From Corynebacterium bouchesdurhonense (lineage in GTDB: Bacteria; Actinomycetota; Actinomycetes; Mycobacteriales; Mycobacteriaceae): a stretch of 64,000 nucleotides of DNA. Of this stretch, positions 44,468-53,544 are shown in pieces (within the stretch, counting starts at the first letter, position 1; every line of letters starts with the position of its first letter). The stretch is taken from positions 1,216,967 to 1,280,966 of the forward strand of contig NZ_LT546028.1 in the NCBI RefSeq assembly GCF_900078305.2, in the 5' to 3' direction. The notes beneath the pieces were generated by a model. It made no database searches. It was not told where the DNA came from and saw only the letters and a program-made list of their open reading frames with translations. Position numbers and translations under genes: made by a program.

Positions 44468-45706
44468 TTAGTCGGCCGGGGTGGTGCCCATCGCCGCGGC
44501 GGTGATGGAGCCGTCGCCGACGCGGATCCGCAGCTGCGAGCCGGGCGGTGATTGCTCGATGCTGGTCACCACTTCCGGCCCCGAGCCGTCCCGCGGTACA
44601 ACCTGCACCACGGCGTAGCCGCGCGCCAGCGTCGCGGAGGGGCCGAGCGCGGCCACCTGCGCGCGAAGGGACGCCACCCGGGCCGTCTCCTGCTGCACGC
44701 CATGCGTCATCTCGCGCCGCATCCGCTGCACCTCGCGCTGCACCTCGTCCAGGCGCTGGGTGATCCCGGCGGTTGGGTTAGCCAGGGCGGGGCGGGAGCG
44801 GATAGCTCGCAGCCCCTGCACCTCGCGCCGCACCCATCCGCGCAGTGCGGAGGCGGTGCGGGCGCGTGCCTCGGACACGAACGCGAACTCCTGCGCCACG
44901 TCGGGCACCACCCGCTTCGCCGCGTCGGTGGGCGTGGCCGCGCGCAGGTCCGCCACGTTGTCCAGCACGGGGTTGTCCGGCTCGTGGCCGATGGCGGACA
45001 CGACGGGAGTCCCGGCGGCCGCCACGGCCCGCTGCAGCGCCTCTTCCGAAAAGGGCAGCAAGTCCTCCACCGAGCCGCCGCCGCGGGCGATGATGATCAC
45101 GTCCACCTCAGGGTTGCGGTCTAGGCGCTCCAGCGCCTCGATGACGGCGGGCACCGTCTGCGCGCCCTGCACGGGGGTGTTGATCACCTCGAACTGCACG
45201 CCCGGCCACCGCGCTTGCGCAACGCTGAGCACATCGCGCTCGGCGGCAGATCCCCGCCCGGTAATGAGGCCCACCTTGTTGGGCAGGTAGGGCAGCCGGC
45301 GTTTGCGCGCCGGGTCGGTCAGGCCCTCGGCGGCCAGCCGGCGCCGCAGCTCCTCGATGCGCGCCAAAAGCTCGCCCTCGCCAACGTGCTGGATCTCGGT
45401 GACCTCCAGCGAGAAGGATCCGCGGCCGGTGTAGTACCGCGGCTTGCCGTGCACGAGCACGCGGTCACCGTCTTTCGGCGGGCGGGCCATGGCGCGCAGC
45501 ATGCTTGTGTTGGCGGTGAGCGGCACGCTGACCTCCGCCTGGGTGTCGCGCAGCGTCAGGTAGGAGATACGCCAGGTCGGTTTCGAGTTCACCTGCGTGA
45601 GTTGGCCCTCGACCCAGATCCAGCCGAGGCGGTCGATCCAGCCCTTGACGCTGTTGTTGAGCCGCGAGACGCTCCACGGGTTCTCCGGGCTACTCTTTTC
45701 CGCCAC
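44468..45706 (-). CDS. xseA: Exodeoxyribonuclease VII large subunit
   Basis: The 412-residue protein has the OB-fold N-terminal domain ([25 protein letters not shown]), the catalytic region with [20 protein letters not shown] [42 protein letters not shown] and [30 protein letters not shown], and a long coiled coil. GTG 45706 follows GAGGAGG at seven bases; the open frame reaching 45781 is not used. It acts with XseB on single-strand ends in DNA repair. Divergent from ispH. Confidence 0.95.
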   Translation of the reverse strand: MAEKSSPENPWSVSRLNNSVKGWIDRLGWIWVEGQLTQVNSKPTWRISYLTLRDTQAEVSVPLTANTSMLRAMARPPKDGDRVLVHGKPRYYTGRGSFSLEVTEIQHVGEGELLARIEELRRRLAAEGLTDPARKRRLPYLPNKVGLITGRGSAAERDVLSVAQARWPGVQFEVINTPVQGAQTVPAVIEALERLDRNPEVDVIIIARGGGSVEDLLPFSEEALQRAVAAAGTPVVSAIGHEPDNPVLDNVADLRAATPTDAAKRVVPDVAQEFAFVSEARARTASALRGWVRREVQGLRAIRSRPALANPTAGITQRLDEVQREVQRMRREMTHGVQQETARVASLRAQVAALGPSATLARGYAVVQVVPRDGSGPEVVTSIEQSPPGSQLRIRVGDGSITAAAMGTTPAD

Positions 45707-45841
45707 GCGTATCCTCCTCACTTCCGGGGCTTCCGCCCACAGTTTGCTCCTCAGACGGCTTCTTTCCGGCGCCGTCCCCACAGGGTAGGTGAGGCCGGCG
45801 GCTTCTACTGTTTTAGACGTGCGTTGGGTAGGGTCGGTTCC

Positions 45842-46795
45842 ATGAATGCTCCGGGTAAAAAACTTCTACTCGCCGCGCCCCGCGGTTACTGCGCCGGGGT
45901 GGACCGCGCGGTGGAGACGGTTGAGAAGGCACTGGCCAAGTACGGTGCACCCGTGTACGTGCGCAAGGAGATCGTGCACAACAAGTACGTGGTGAAGACG
46001 CTCGAGGAGCGAGGCGCGGTTTTCGTGGACGGCACGGAGCAGGTCCCCGAGGGCGCCCACGTGGTGTTCTCCGCCCACGGCGTCTCTCCCGCGGTGCGCG
46101 AGTCCGCGGTGCGCCGCAACCTGCTCACCCTCGACGCGTCGTGCCCGCTGGTGACTAAGGTGCACAACGAGGCGAAGCGCTTCGCTCGCGACGGGTACCA
46201 GATCCTGCTCGTGGGCCATGAGGGCCACGAGGAGGTCGAGGGCACGTCCGGCGAGGCCCCCGAGGTCACCCACCTCGTGGACGGCGTCGAGGGTGTGGCC
46301 AGCCTCCCCGAGTTTGGCCCGGAGCAGAAGCTGGTGTGGCTGTCGCAGACCACCCTTTCGGTGGACGAGACGATGGAGATCGTGGCCAAGCTCAAGGAGC
46401 GTTTCCCGCACCTGCAGGACCCGCCGAGCGACGACATCTGCTACGCCACCCAGAACCGCCAGGCCGCGGTGAAGAACATCGCGCCGCAGTGCGACTTGGT
46501 TATCGTGGTCGGCTCGCAGAATTCGTCGAACTCGAAGCGCCTCGTCGAGGTCGCGCTCGAGGCGGGCGCGAAGGCCTCTTACCTGGTCGATTACGCCCAC
46601 CAGATCGACGAGTCCTGGCTGGACGGCGCACAAACCATCGGCCTGACTTCGGGCGCGTCGGTGCCCGAGATCCTCGTGCAGGAGGTGGTCGCGCACCTAG
46701 CGGAGCGCGGCTACACGGACGTCGAGGAGGTCACCAACACCGTGGAAACCATCACCTTCGCTCTGCCGCGCGATCTGCGCGAGGCGCGGGGGTAG
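45842..46795 (+). CDS. ispH: 4-hydroxy-3-methylbut-2-enyl diphosphate reductase
   Basis: The 317-residue iron-sulphur enzyme is the last step of the MEP pathway and makes IPP and DMAPP, the precursors of carotenoids and menaquinone. The three cluster cysteines are Cys17 (APRGYCAGV), Cys101 ([10 protein letters not shown]) and Cys200 ([11 protein letters not shown]). AHGVSPAV and [13 protein letters not shown] are also intact. ATG 45842 is the only suitable start. It is divergent from xseA by 135 bases. Confidence 0.97.
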   Translation: MNAPGKKLLLAAPRGYCAGVDRAVETVEKALAKYGAPVYVRKEIVHNKYVVKTLEERGAVFVDGTEQVPEGAHVVFSAHGVSPAVRESAVRRNLLTLDASCPLVTKVHNEAKRFARDGYQILLVGHEGHEEVEGTSGEAPEVTHLVDGVEGVASLPEFGPEQKLVWLSQTTLSVDETMEIVAKLKERFPHLQDPPSDDICYATQNRQAAVKNIAPQCDLVIVVGSQNSSNSKRLVEVALEAGAKASYLVDYAHQIDESWLDGAQTIGLTSGASVPEILVQEVVAHLAERGYTDVEEVTNTVETITFALPRDLREARG

Positions 46796-47446
46796 CTAGC
46801 GGCCGTAGAGATCGTCGCCAAGCCGGCTCGAGATCCGGGTCGAGCCGCCTTGCGGGGGCTTGTTGCTTGTCGACGCCCCCGTACGCTCGCGCGAAACCAA
46901 CTCCTGCACCGACACCGACCGGCTGCGCTCCCGCGCGCGCACGCCCTGCGAACTGGTGCGCCGGTTGCTGGCGGCCTGACGCGAGCGCTGCGAGCTCTCC
47001 GCGCGCTCGAGCGCCTTGTTCTGGCGCTTCAGTAGCAGGATTCGCGCCCAGCCGATTGCGACGGACGCGAGCGTGACGGTCAGCAGCACGGGGAAGAGCT
47101 GCAGCAGTGGGTAGACCAGCATAAGCTGCGCGGTCTTCGAGGATGTCCCGCCTGCGGAGATCTGCCCGCGGTTGGTGGCGTAGCCGGCGGCAACTACCGC
47201 GACCACGAACAGGACGGGCGCGGAGGCGGCGGTGAGGAAGATGCCGCGTGGGTTCACGGCAGTGGTGCACAGGACCACGGCCGCGGCGAAGAGGGCGGGC
47301 AGCGGCCAGCCGATCGTTCCGGTGGACACCGAGATTAGGGCGCCGGTGAAGAGGGCGGCGAAGATGATGCCGATCGCGGAGCCCGTCGGCAGGCCCGTGA
47401 AGGTGGCCGCGGGCGCTTGCCGGTTCCGGTTCGACGTATGAGACAC
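46796..47446 (-). CDS. DUF6542 membrane protein
   Basis: The 216-residue protein has four or five membrane segments (SAIGIIFAALFTGALISVS, WPLPALFAAAVVLCTTAV, FLTAASAPVLFVVAVVAAGY, LLQLFPVLLTVTLASVAIGW) and a basic, Ser/Arg-rich cytoplasmic tail. The stop adjoins the ispH stop. DUF6542 is my best recollection for this arrangement. A motif copy (46865) in the tail lies between complementary CGGGGGC/GCCCCCG arms and encodes GASTSNKPPQGG. Function unknown. Confidence 0.7.
   Translation of the reverse strand: MSHTSNRNRQAPAATFTGLPTGSAIGIIFAALFTGALISVSTGTIGWPLPALFAAAVVLCTTAVNPRGIFLTAASAPVLFVVAVVAAGYATNRGQISAGGTSSKTAQLMLVYPLLQLFPVLLTVTLASVAIGWARILLLKRQNKALERAESSQRSRQAASNRRTSSQGVRARERSRSVSVQELVSRERTGASTSNKPPQGGSTRISSRLGDDLYGR
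46865..46874 (-). repeat. Dispersed motif GTCGNNAAGC, reverse orientation, flanked by CGGGGGC/GCCCCCG
   Basis: GCTTGTCGAC is preceded by CGGGGGC and followed by GCCCCCG. The seven-base arms enclose the motif as a hairpin inside the tail of the DUF6542 gene. Confidence 0.6.
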
Positions 47447-47457
47447 GCCTTAAAAGC

Positions 47458-48501
47458 CTAGTCGCTCGCCGGATCGCTCCGGCGGGGACTCGCGGAGACG
47501 GGCCGCAGCCCCGCCGAGCCGCTCCGGCGCAGGGGCACGTCGAGCTCCTCCAGCTTCCTGGCCGTGACCATCACGCGCGAATCCATCGACGCCAGCGTGG
47601 CGTTGAAGGCCTCGACCGCCTTCTCCAGCGAGGAGCCGACCCGGTTGTAGTGCTCGGCCATGGTGCCCAGCCGCTGGTGCAGCTCCGCGCCGAGGCGCTG
47701 GACCTCCTTGGCCCTCTCGTTCAGGGATTCCTGGCGCCACCCCAGCGCCACGGTGCGCAGGAGGGCGAACAGGGTGGTGGGGGTGGCGATGACCACGTCG
47801 CGGGCGAACGCGTAGTCCAACAGCTCCGGGTCGATCTGCAGCCCGGCGTCCAAAAACGGGTCGGCGGGTACGAACATGACCACAAATTCGGGCGTGGGCT
47901 GGAACGCCTCAATGTAGGACTTGGCGGAAAGCGTGTCCACGTGGGAGCGCAACAGGTGGGCGTGGCGGCGCATGAAGGCCTGCTGCTCCTCCGGGTCCTC
48001 GGTATTCATGGCGTCCAGGTAGGACGAGAACGGCACCTTCGCGTCCACCACAATCGTCCGCCCGTGTGCGAGGTGGATGATCATGTCGGGGCGGACCAAG
48101 GTGCCGTCGACAAGCAGGTGCTCCTGCGTGTCGAAGTCGACGTGCTCGAGCATGCCGCCCAGCTCAACCACGCGCTGGAGCTGCATCTCGCCCCACCGCC
48201 CGCGGGTTTGGGGCGAGCGCAGCGCGTTGACCAGCTGCTCCGTGCGCGTGCCCAATCGCGCCGAGGTGCGGCCGATGGCCTGCACCTGGCCGGCGAGGGC
48301 GTTGCTGGCCAGCGCTTGCTCCCGCTCTAGGGCGCCAAGCTGGGCGTGAAGCTGGTCGAGCGAGTGCGCGATGGGCCGCAGGTCCGGCGGCGCCGGGGCC
48401 GGCTCCCGCCTGCGGCCCCACACCAACGCCGCGAGCGCGCCCGCGATCACGCCCAGGAGTAGGCCGGTGAGGAAAACGAGCGATCCGGTGGCGGTAGACA
48501 T
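47458..48501 (-). CDS. rmuC: DNA recombination protein RmuC
   Basis: The 347-residue protein has an N-terminal membrane helix (LVFLTGLLLGVIAGALAALVWG), a coiled coil, and the RmuC core: SPQTRGRWGEMQLQRVVELGGMLEHVDF, LAHGRTIVVDAKVPFSSYLDA, and VVMFVPADPFLDAGLQ, DVVIATPTTLFALLRTVALGW. RmuC limits inverted-repeat recombination. The DxK-like nuclease residues are present. It follows DUF6542 on the same strand and precedes the AI-2E gene. Confidence 0.93.
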   Translation of the reverse strand: MSTATGSLVFLTGLLLGVIAGALAALVWGRRREPAPAPPDLRPIAHSLDQLHAQLGALEREQALASNALAGQVQAIGRTSARLGTRTEQLVNALRSPQTRGRWGEMQLQRVVELGGMLEHVDFDTQEHLLVDGTLVRPDMIIHLAHGRTIVVDAKVPFSSYLDAMNTEDPEEQQAFMRRHAHLLRSHVDTLSAKSYIEAFQPTPEFVVMFVPADPFLDAGLQIDPELLDYAFARDVVIATPTTLFALLRTVALGWRQESLNERAKEVQRLGAELHQRLGTMAEHYNRVGSSLEKAVEAFNATLASMDSRVMVTARKLEELDVPLRRSGSAGLRPVSASPRRSDPASD

Positions 48502-48525
48502 GCCGCCGAGTTAAGCAGATGCGAC

Positions 48526-49923
48526 CTACTCGGCCTCAGCGCGCCCCACCGTTTTCTCGAACGAATCTTCGATATTGTCGCCGCTGGCCCGGCGGATCTT
48601 GCGGCTGCGCTCGCGGAGCTTCTTCCAGCTCGTGGTCCCGGGACCCGGCGGGGCGGGCTCGACCACCTCGTCTACAACCGGGGCCGTGGACCAGTCGCGC
48701 TCCTTGCGCAGCTGCCGGCGCTCGTGGACGGATTCCTCCTCCTCGATCTGGGCGATGGCGAGGCCCTCGGGGGTGAGGAACTCGAGCTCGTCCGCGGCCA
48801 CCTCGCCCGCGTGTAGGCGCAGCATGTCCAGCACGTAGCGGTAGGCCACCGCGATCATGGCCGCCACCGGCACCGCCAGAAACGCCCCGACCAGGCCGAA
48901 CATGCCGCCACCCACGGTGACGGAGATAAGCACGATCACGGGGTGCAGGTCCATCGCGCGCGACTGCAGCATGGGGGAGAGGACGTTGCCCTCGAGCTGC
49001 TGCACCACGATCACGATCGCCAGCACGATCAGCGCCTCGGTGAAGCCGAGCGACACCAGCGCCACCAGCACGGCGAGCGCGCCCGCGACCACCGCGCCGA
49101 CGATGGGGATGAAGCCGCAGATAAACGTGATCACGGACAGGGTGAACGCCATCGGCACGCCCACCAGCCAGATGCCCACGCCGATGAAGGTGGCGTCCAC
49201 CATGGAGACGATGGCCTGCGCCCGGATGAAGCCGCTGAGCGTGTTCCAGGCGCGCGTGAGCAGCTCGGTCGCGTGCAGGCCGCTGCGGCCGCCGGTGGCC
49301 GAGCGCAGCCACGGCAGGAAGCGGTGGCCGTCTTTGAGGAAGAAGAACGTCAGCACGGTGATCACCATCGCCGTCACGGACAGGCCGGCCGCCGTGCCGA
49401 TGCCGGAGAACACGCTGCCCGCGATCGCGCCCGCCTGGTTCTGCGCCCACTGGGCGATCTCGTTGATCGCCTCGCTGAGGTCCTCCGGGTTCATGTTCAG
49501 CGGCGGGTTCTGCAGCCACAGCTGCAGCCGTTGGATGCCCTCGAGCGCCTGCAGGTAGAGGATGCGCGAATGCGACACCATGTCCGGCGCGATCAGCATC
49601 AGCACCGCCGCCAGCAGCGCGACGAACCCCAGCAGCGTGATGATGGCGGCCAGCCCCGACGGCACCTTGTGGCGGCGCATCCACGTCGCGATCGGCGCGA
49701 GCACCGTGCAGATGATCAGCGCAAGAATCGCGGGGAGGATGCCGGCCCACAGCGCGCCGATCAACTTCGCCACGGCGAACACAAACACTGCGATGACCAG
49801 CATCCGCAGCGCGAACTTGGCGGCGGATTTGGCCCACTCGTTCAGGACGACGCCGCGGTCTACGCGGTCGTCGTTGGGCCTTGGCACTTGGGTCCCCGTG
49901 TTGTTGTCGCTCACCCGTACCAT
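48526..49923 (-). CDS. AI-2E family transporter (TqsA/PerM-like permease)
   Basis: The 465-residue protein has seven to eight membrane segments with the family pattern GILPAILALIICTVLAPIATWMRR, FIRAQAIVSMVDATFIGVGIWLVGVP, and QQLEGNVLSPMLQSRAMDLHP. A 100-residue charged tail follows the last helix (EEEESVHERRQLRKERDW), longer than in TqsA. Substrate unknown; family members include sodium/proton antiporters and autoinducer exporters. It is divergent from ychF. Confidence 0.85.
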   Translation of the reverse strand: MVRVSDNNTGTQVPRPNDDRVDRGVVLNEWAKSAAKFALRMLVIAVFVFAVAKLIGALWAGILPAILALIICTVLAPIATWMRRHKVPSGLAAIITLLGFVALLAAVLMLIAPDMVSHSRILYLQALEGIQRLQLWLQNPPLNMNPEDLSEAINEIAQWAQNQAGAIAGSVFSGIGTAAGLSVTAMVITVLTFFFLKDGHRFLPWLRSATGGRSGLHATELLTRAWNTLSGFIRAQAIVSMVDATFIGVGIWLVGVPMAFTLSVITFICGFIPIVGAVVAGALAVLVALVSLGFTEALIVLAIVIVVQQLEGNVLSPMLQSRAMDLHPVIVLISVTVGGGMFGLVGAFLAVPVAAMIAVAYRYVLDMLRLHAGEVAADELEFLTPEGLAIAQIEEEESVHERRQLRKERDWSTAPVVDEVVEPAPPGPGTTSWKKLRERSRKIRRASGDNIEDSFEKTVGRAEAE

Positions 49924-50006
49924 TGTGCACGATGGGCAGTTGCTTTTCGACGCCCCTTTGTACCTCCGCAGCCCCGTGTCGCGGGCGTCTACTAGGATGT
50001 CGCCAC

Positions 50007-51092
50007 GTGAGCCTTACCCTTGGAATCGTCGGACTGCCCAACGTGGGAAAGTCAACCCTGTTCAACGCGCTGACCCGCAACGATGTGCTGGCCGCCAACT
50101 ACCCGTTCGCCACTATCGAGCCGAACGTGGGCCTGGTCGAGCTGCCGGACCCCCGGCTGGACCGGCTGTCCGAGATCTTCTCCTCGGAGCGGGTGCTGCC
50201 CGCCACGGTGTCCTTCGTGGACATCGCCGGCATTGTCAAGGGCGCATCCGAGGGCGAGGGCATGGGCAACGCGTTCTTGGCCAACATCCGCGAGGCCGAC
50301 GCGATCTGCCAGGTGGTGCGCGCGTTCGCCGACGACAACGTGATCCACGTCGACGGCAAGGTGGACCCTGCCTCCGACATCTCCGTGATCAACACCGAGC
50401 TGATCCTGGCGGACCTGCAGACCATTGAGAAGGCCCTGCCGCGCCTGGAGAAGGACGGGCGCAAGGACAAGGACATCGCCGCCCAAGCGGAGGAGGCCAA
50501 GAAGGCACAGGCGGTGCTCGAGGATGACCGCACGCTATTCGCCGCGTCCAAGGCCGGCGAGATCGACCTGGCGCTCCTGCACCACCTGCACCTGATGACG
50601 GCCAAGCCGTTCCTCTACGTCTTCAACTCCGACGAGTCCGTCCTCACCGACGAAGCCCGCAAGCAGGAGCTGCACGACTTGGTGGCCCCGGCCGAGGCAG
50701 TGTTCCTCGACGCCCAGACCGAAACCGAGCTGCTCGAGCTGGACGCCGAGGACGCCGCGGAGCTGCTCGCCGCCGTGGGCCAGGACGAGCCCGGCTTGCA
50801 GACGCTGGCCAAGGCCGGCTTTGACACCCTCGGCCTGCAGACCTACCTCACCGCGGGTCCGAAGGAGGCCCGCGCCTGGACGATCCGCAAGGGCGACACC
50901 GCCCCGAAGGCCGCCGGCGTGATCCACTCCGACTTCGAGAAGGGCTTTATCAAGGCGGAGATCGTCGCCTTCGAGGACCTCGACGAGTTCGGCTCCATGG
51001 CCGAGGCCCGCTCCCACGGCAAGGTGCGCCAGGAGGGCAAGGACTACGTGATGGTCGACGGCGACGTTGTCGAGTTCAAGTTCAACGTGTAG
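50007..51092 (+). CDS. ychF: Redox-regulated ATPase YchF
   Basis: The 361-residue OBG-type GTPase/ATPase has G1 GLPNVGKST (9-17), DIAGIVKGASEGEGMGNAFLANIR, the YchF-specific NMxE/NxxE-type motif region (YVFNSDES) and the C-terminal TGS-like tail ending VEFKFNV. It binds the ribosome and is linked to oxidative stress. GTG 50007 is the start nearest the P-loop; an open extension to 49881 overlaps the neighbour. The last 20 bases before the stop (51069-51088) reappear at 60645-60664, so this gene appears to be an integration target. Confidence 0.95.
   Translation: MSLTLGIVGLPNVGKSTLFNALTRNDVLAANYPFATIEPNVGLVELPDPRLDRLSEIFSSERVLPATVSFVDIAGIVKGASEGEGMGNAFLANIREADAICQVVRAFADDNVIHVDGKVDPASDISVINTELILADLQTIEKALPRLEKDGRKDKDIAAQAEEAKKAQAVLEDDRTLFAASKAGEIDLALLHHLHLMTAKPFLYVFNSDESVLTDEARKQELHDLVAPAEAVFLDAQTETELLELDAEDAAELLAAVGQDEPGLQTLAKAGFDTLGLQTYLTAGPKEARAWTIRKGDTAPKAAGVIHSDFEKGFIKAEIVAFEDLDEFGSMAEARSHGKVRQEGKDYVMVDGDVVEFKFNV
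51069..51088 (+). repeat. Candidate attachment core inside the ychF 3' end
   Basis: GTCGAGTTCAAGTTCAACGT is identical to 60645-60664. Here it is continued by GTAG (the ychF stop), there by AACCTAAG. Twenty exact bases in a coding 3' end suggest site-specific integration that keeps the host gene intact. Confidence 0.8.
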
Positions 51093-51095
51093 TGC

Positions 51096-51476
51096 TTAAC
51101 CTCTGCGATGAACTCTTTGATCCCGGGACGTGATGAGGACTGGGGCTATTGTGCTCCCCCGAACGCTACGGCCCGGGGACACGAGGCTGTGTCGCAGGTG
51201 CAAGCGAGAGGACCAGGAGCGAAACACAGACCGCTGAGTCGACGCAGTCACGGTAAAGACGGAGCCGTCTAGGCGGTGCTCGAGGTTGCGCGAGATACGG
51301 TGACGCTGGGCGTCGGTAAGCGATGCGCATTCGGCGACATCGATGGAAAGCTGGACTTTGCCGTCCGTCGTGTTGACGCCCTGGCCGCCCGGAGTCGACG
51401 ATTTCGCGAAACGCTCCGCGAGATCGGCGGCGATGACCGCACCGTCGGGGATCCCCGGGCCGGGCGCTATGGTCAT
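51096..51476 (-). pseudogene. arfB: Alternative ribosome-rescue factor ArfB (YaeJ), C terminus replaced
   Basis: The frame begins MTIAPGPGIPDGAVIAADLAERFAKSS and has the release-factor motif GGQ within TPGGQGVNTTDGKVQLSID, then LTDAQRHRISRNLEHRL and TVTASTQRS. The expected RNR-AA basic stretch and Lys/Arg tail, needed to enter the mRNA channel, are missing. Instead the frame runs into SVFRSWSSRLHLRHS and other unrelated residues up to 51096. A disruption near 51240 is likely. A motif copy (51312) lies in the intact part, suggesting this segment is native chromosome. Confidence 0.7.
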
Positions 51477-51677
51477 GTCGTTCATGCCGCCCAGCCTAGG
51501 TGCCCACAACCCTTTCTCGTCTCGGCGGAAGCGGAGACCGCGTCGCGACGGCCGGGATCCAGCCTCAGTATTATCCTCGTCACCGGTTGATTCGAACGCT
51601 TTTTGCTCCTCCTTCTCCCGTCGGGCTTCGATTTTAGCGGCCTCCGCAGGTGGCAGTGATCGCTGGATCCGCTCGAA

Positions 51678-52028
51678 CTACCGGTTCCGATCAGCGGTCG
51701 AAGGATTTTCGCAGCAGCCGGGCCTGCGGCGCGGGTGCCGCCGCCGTAGCCTGACGAGCACCCCCGCCATGACGGCCATCACGACGGCGGTCCCGGCACC
51801 GATGATCCAGGGATTACCGAGGAGCCCACCGACGCCTGCGAGTGCTCCGCCCGCCGCGATGAACGGCAGGCCGCAGCAGAGCAGCGACGGAAGCGCGCAG
51901 CATGCCAGCAAGAGCAGCCCGGTCACTGCAGCGACGACGGGACCGGCGCGCCATTCGTCGCGGTCCTGATCGGCGCTCATCGTCTGCTTCAGGATGAGAT
52001 CTCCCCGATTGCCTGCGTTGCCGTTCAT
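51678..52028 (-). CDS. Small Cys-rich membrane protein of a mer operon (MerT-like)
   Basis: The 116-residue protein has two or three membrane segments and two cysteine pairs in the first (LLLLACCALPSLLCCGLPF), then a Gly-rich helix and a basic tail with RPGCCENP. Similar to short mercury transport-type proteins in actinobacterial mer loci, but it lacks enough similarity to call merT. Its ATG overlaps the merA stop. It likely imports or handles Hg(II) at the membrane for MerA. Confidence 0.6.
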   Translation of the reverse strand: MNGNAGNRGDLILKQTMSADQDRDEWRAGPVVAAVTGLLLLACCALPSLLCCGLPFIAAGGALAGVGGLLGNPWIIGAGTAVVMAVMAGVLVRLRRRHPRRRPGCCENPSTADRNR

Positions 52029-53446
52029 GCGCAGCACGACAGCAGCGACGGGTCGGTGGTGAAGGCCTTCGCGGCGATCCGGATGCCCTCGGCCATGGTC
52101 AGGTAGGGGGCCCAGGCGTTGGCGACCTCGGCGACGGTCCTGCCGAGCACGTGGACGCCTGCGGCGGCGAGCTCCCCGGCGTCCTTGGCGACGGCGGTCA
52201 GGCCGAGGATCTCTTTCGTCTCGGCGTTCACGACGATCTTGATGAACCCGCGGGTGTCGCGGTTCACCAAGGCGCGGGGCACGTGGTGCAGGGGCAGGAC
52301 GCGGCAGTCGCAGCGGATCCCCGCGGCGAGGACGTCCTTCTCGGTCATCCCGACCGCGCCGATCGCGGGCCCGGTGAACGTCACCCGCGGCAGGCGGGCG
52401 TAGTCGACGGACCGGTCGGCGTCGGCGAACGCGTTCTCGGCGACGAGGGTGCCGTGGTGGGCGGCGACGTAGACGAACTCGGGGTGCCCGGTCACGTCGC
52501 CCGCGGCCCAGACCCGCGGGTTCGAGGACTGCAGCCGGTCGGAGACGACCACCTCGCCGGAGTCTCCGGTATTCACCCCGACCGCATCGAGGTTCAGGCC
52601 ATCGGTGACGGGACGGCGTCCGAGGGCGACCAGGACCTGGTCGGCGCGGAACTCCTGCGAGCCGCCGGACAAGGCGGCGGTCACGACGGCCTCGCCTCCC
52701 GTGCCGCGGGAGACCCGGGTGGGCACTGCGCGGCTGACGACGCGGATGCCCTCGTCGGCGAACACCTCCTGGAGCGCCTTCGACACCTCCAGCTCCTCCT
52801 TCGAGGCGAGCCGGGACCGCACGAGCAGCGTGACCTGCGAGCCGAGGCGGGCGAACAGCTGCGCCTGCTCCAGGGCGACGTAGCCGCCGCCGAGCACCAG
52901 CAGCGACTCGGGGACCTCCGTCAGCTCCATCGCCGTGGTCGAGGTCAGGTATCCGGTCTCCTCCAGGCCGTCGATCGGCGGTGCCCACGGGCGAGAACCA
53001 GTCGCGACCAGGTAGTGGTGGGCCTCGATGGTCTCGACGCTTCCGTCGGATCCGGCAACATCGAGAACCGGCGCATCAGGGGTGCCCACGAACGAGGCGT
53101 CGCCGCGGAGGACCTGCCAGCCGTAGGAGTCGGCGACGTCGGCGTACTTCTCGCCGCGCAGCGACTCCACCAACGCTTGCTTCCCAGCGATCAGCGCGGG
53201 CATGTCGACGGGATCCGCCGTCGTCGCGATCCCGGGGAACCGGGTTGCGGCGTCGACCGCGACGTGCCGCGCGCCGGCCGCGGCAATGAGCGCCTTCGAC
53301 GGGACGCAGCCCGTGTTCACGCAGGTGCCGCCGAGCGTCCCGCGCTCGATCATCACCACCGACTTCCCGAGCGTGCTGGCGCGGATCGCAGCGGCGAACG
53401 CGCCGCCTCCCGATCCGATGATGGCGAGATCGTATTTCGTAGGCAT
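52025..53446 (-). CDS. merA: Mercuric reductase (operon 1)
   Basis: The 473-residue flavoprotein reduces Hg(II) to volatile Hg(0) with NADPH. FAD-binding GSGGGAFAAA is followed by GTLGGTCVNTGCVPSK with the redox Cys42/Cys47, and the C terminus ends SLLSCCA with the vicinal Cys pair that accepts Hg. No N-terminal MerP-like domain is present. ATG 53446 follows AGGAG at six bases; the open frame five codons upstream is not used. It is divergent from merR1 with a MerR operator between. Confidence 0.95.
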   Translation of the reverse strand: MPTKYDLAIIGSGGGAFAAAIRASTLGKSVVMIERGTLGGTCVNTGCVPSKALIAAAGARHVAVDAATRFPGIATTADPVDMPALIAGKQALVESLRGEKYADVADSYGWQVLRGDASFVGTPDAPVLDVAGSDGSVETIEAHHYLVATGSRPWAPPIDGLEETGYLTSTTAMELTEVPESLLVLGGGYVALEQAQLFARLGSQVTLLVRSRLASKEELEVSKALQEVFADEGIRVVSRAVPTRVSRGTGGEAVVTAALSGGSQEFRADQVLVALGRRPVTDGLNLDAVGVNTGDSGEVVVSDRLQSSNPRVWAAGDVTGHPEFVYVAAHHGTLVAENAFADADRSVDYARLPRVTFTGPAIGAVGMTEKDVLAAGIRCDCRVLPLHHVPRALVNRDTRGFIKIVVNAETKEILGLTAVAKDAGELAAAGVHVLGRTVAEVANAWAPYLTMAEGIRIAAKAFTTDPSLLSCCA

Positions 53447-53494
53447 CGCTACTCCTGTCAACTCTTGGCTTTCTGCTCTGTCTCAGCCATACTG

Positions 53495-53518
53495 GACCTT
53501 CCAGTGCAGGGGAAGGTC
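53495..53518. promoter_or_regulatory. MerR operator/promoter of operon 1
   Basis: GACCTTCC-AGTGCAGG-GGAAGGTC is a perfect eight-base dyad. On the minus strand TTGACC and CAGTAT flank it with a 19-20 base spacer, the stretched spacing that MerR-family activators untwist. Confidence 0.85.
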
Positions 53519-53544
53519 AAGCGCGGCCACGGAGGGAGACAGCA

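Noticed and set aside
2253..51321. The GTCGNNAAGC motif as FtsK-orienting (KOPS-like) sequence
   Set aside because: Fourteen copies are on one strand and eleven on the other, with no skew across the window.
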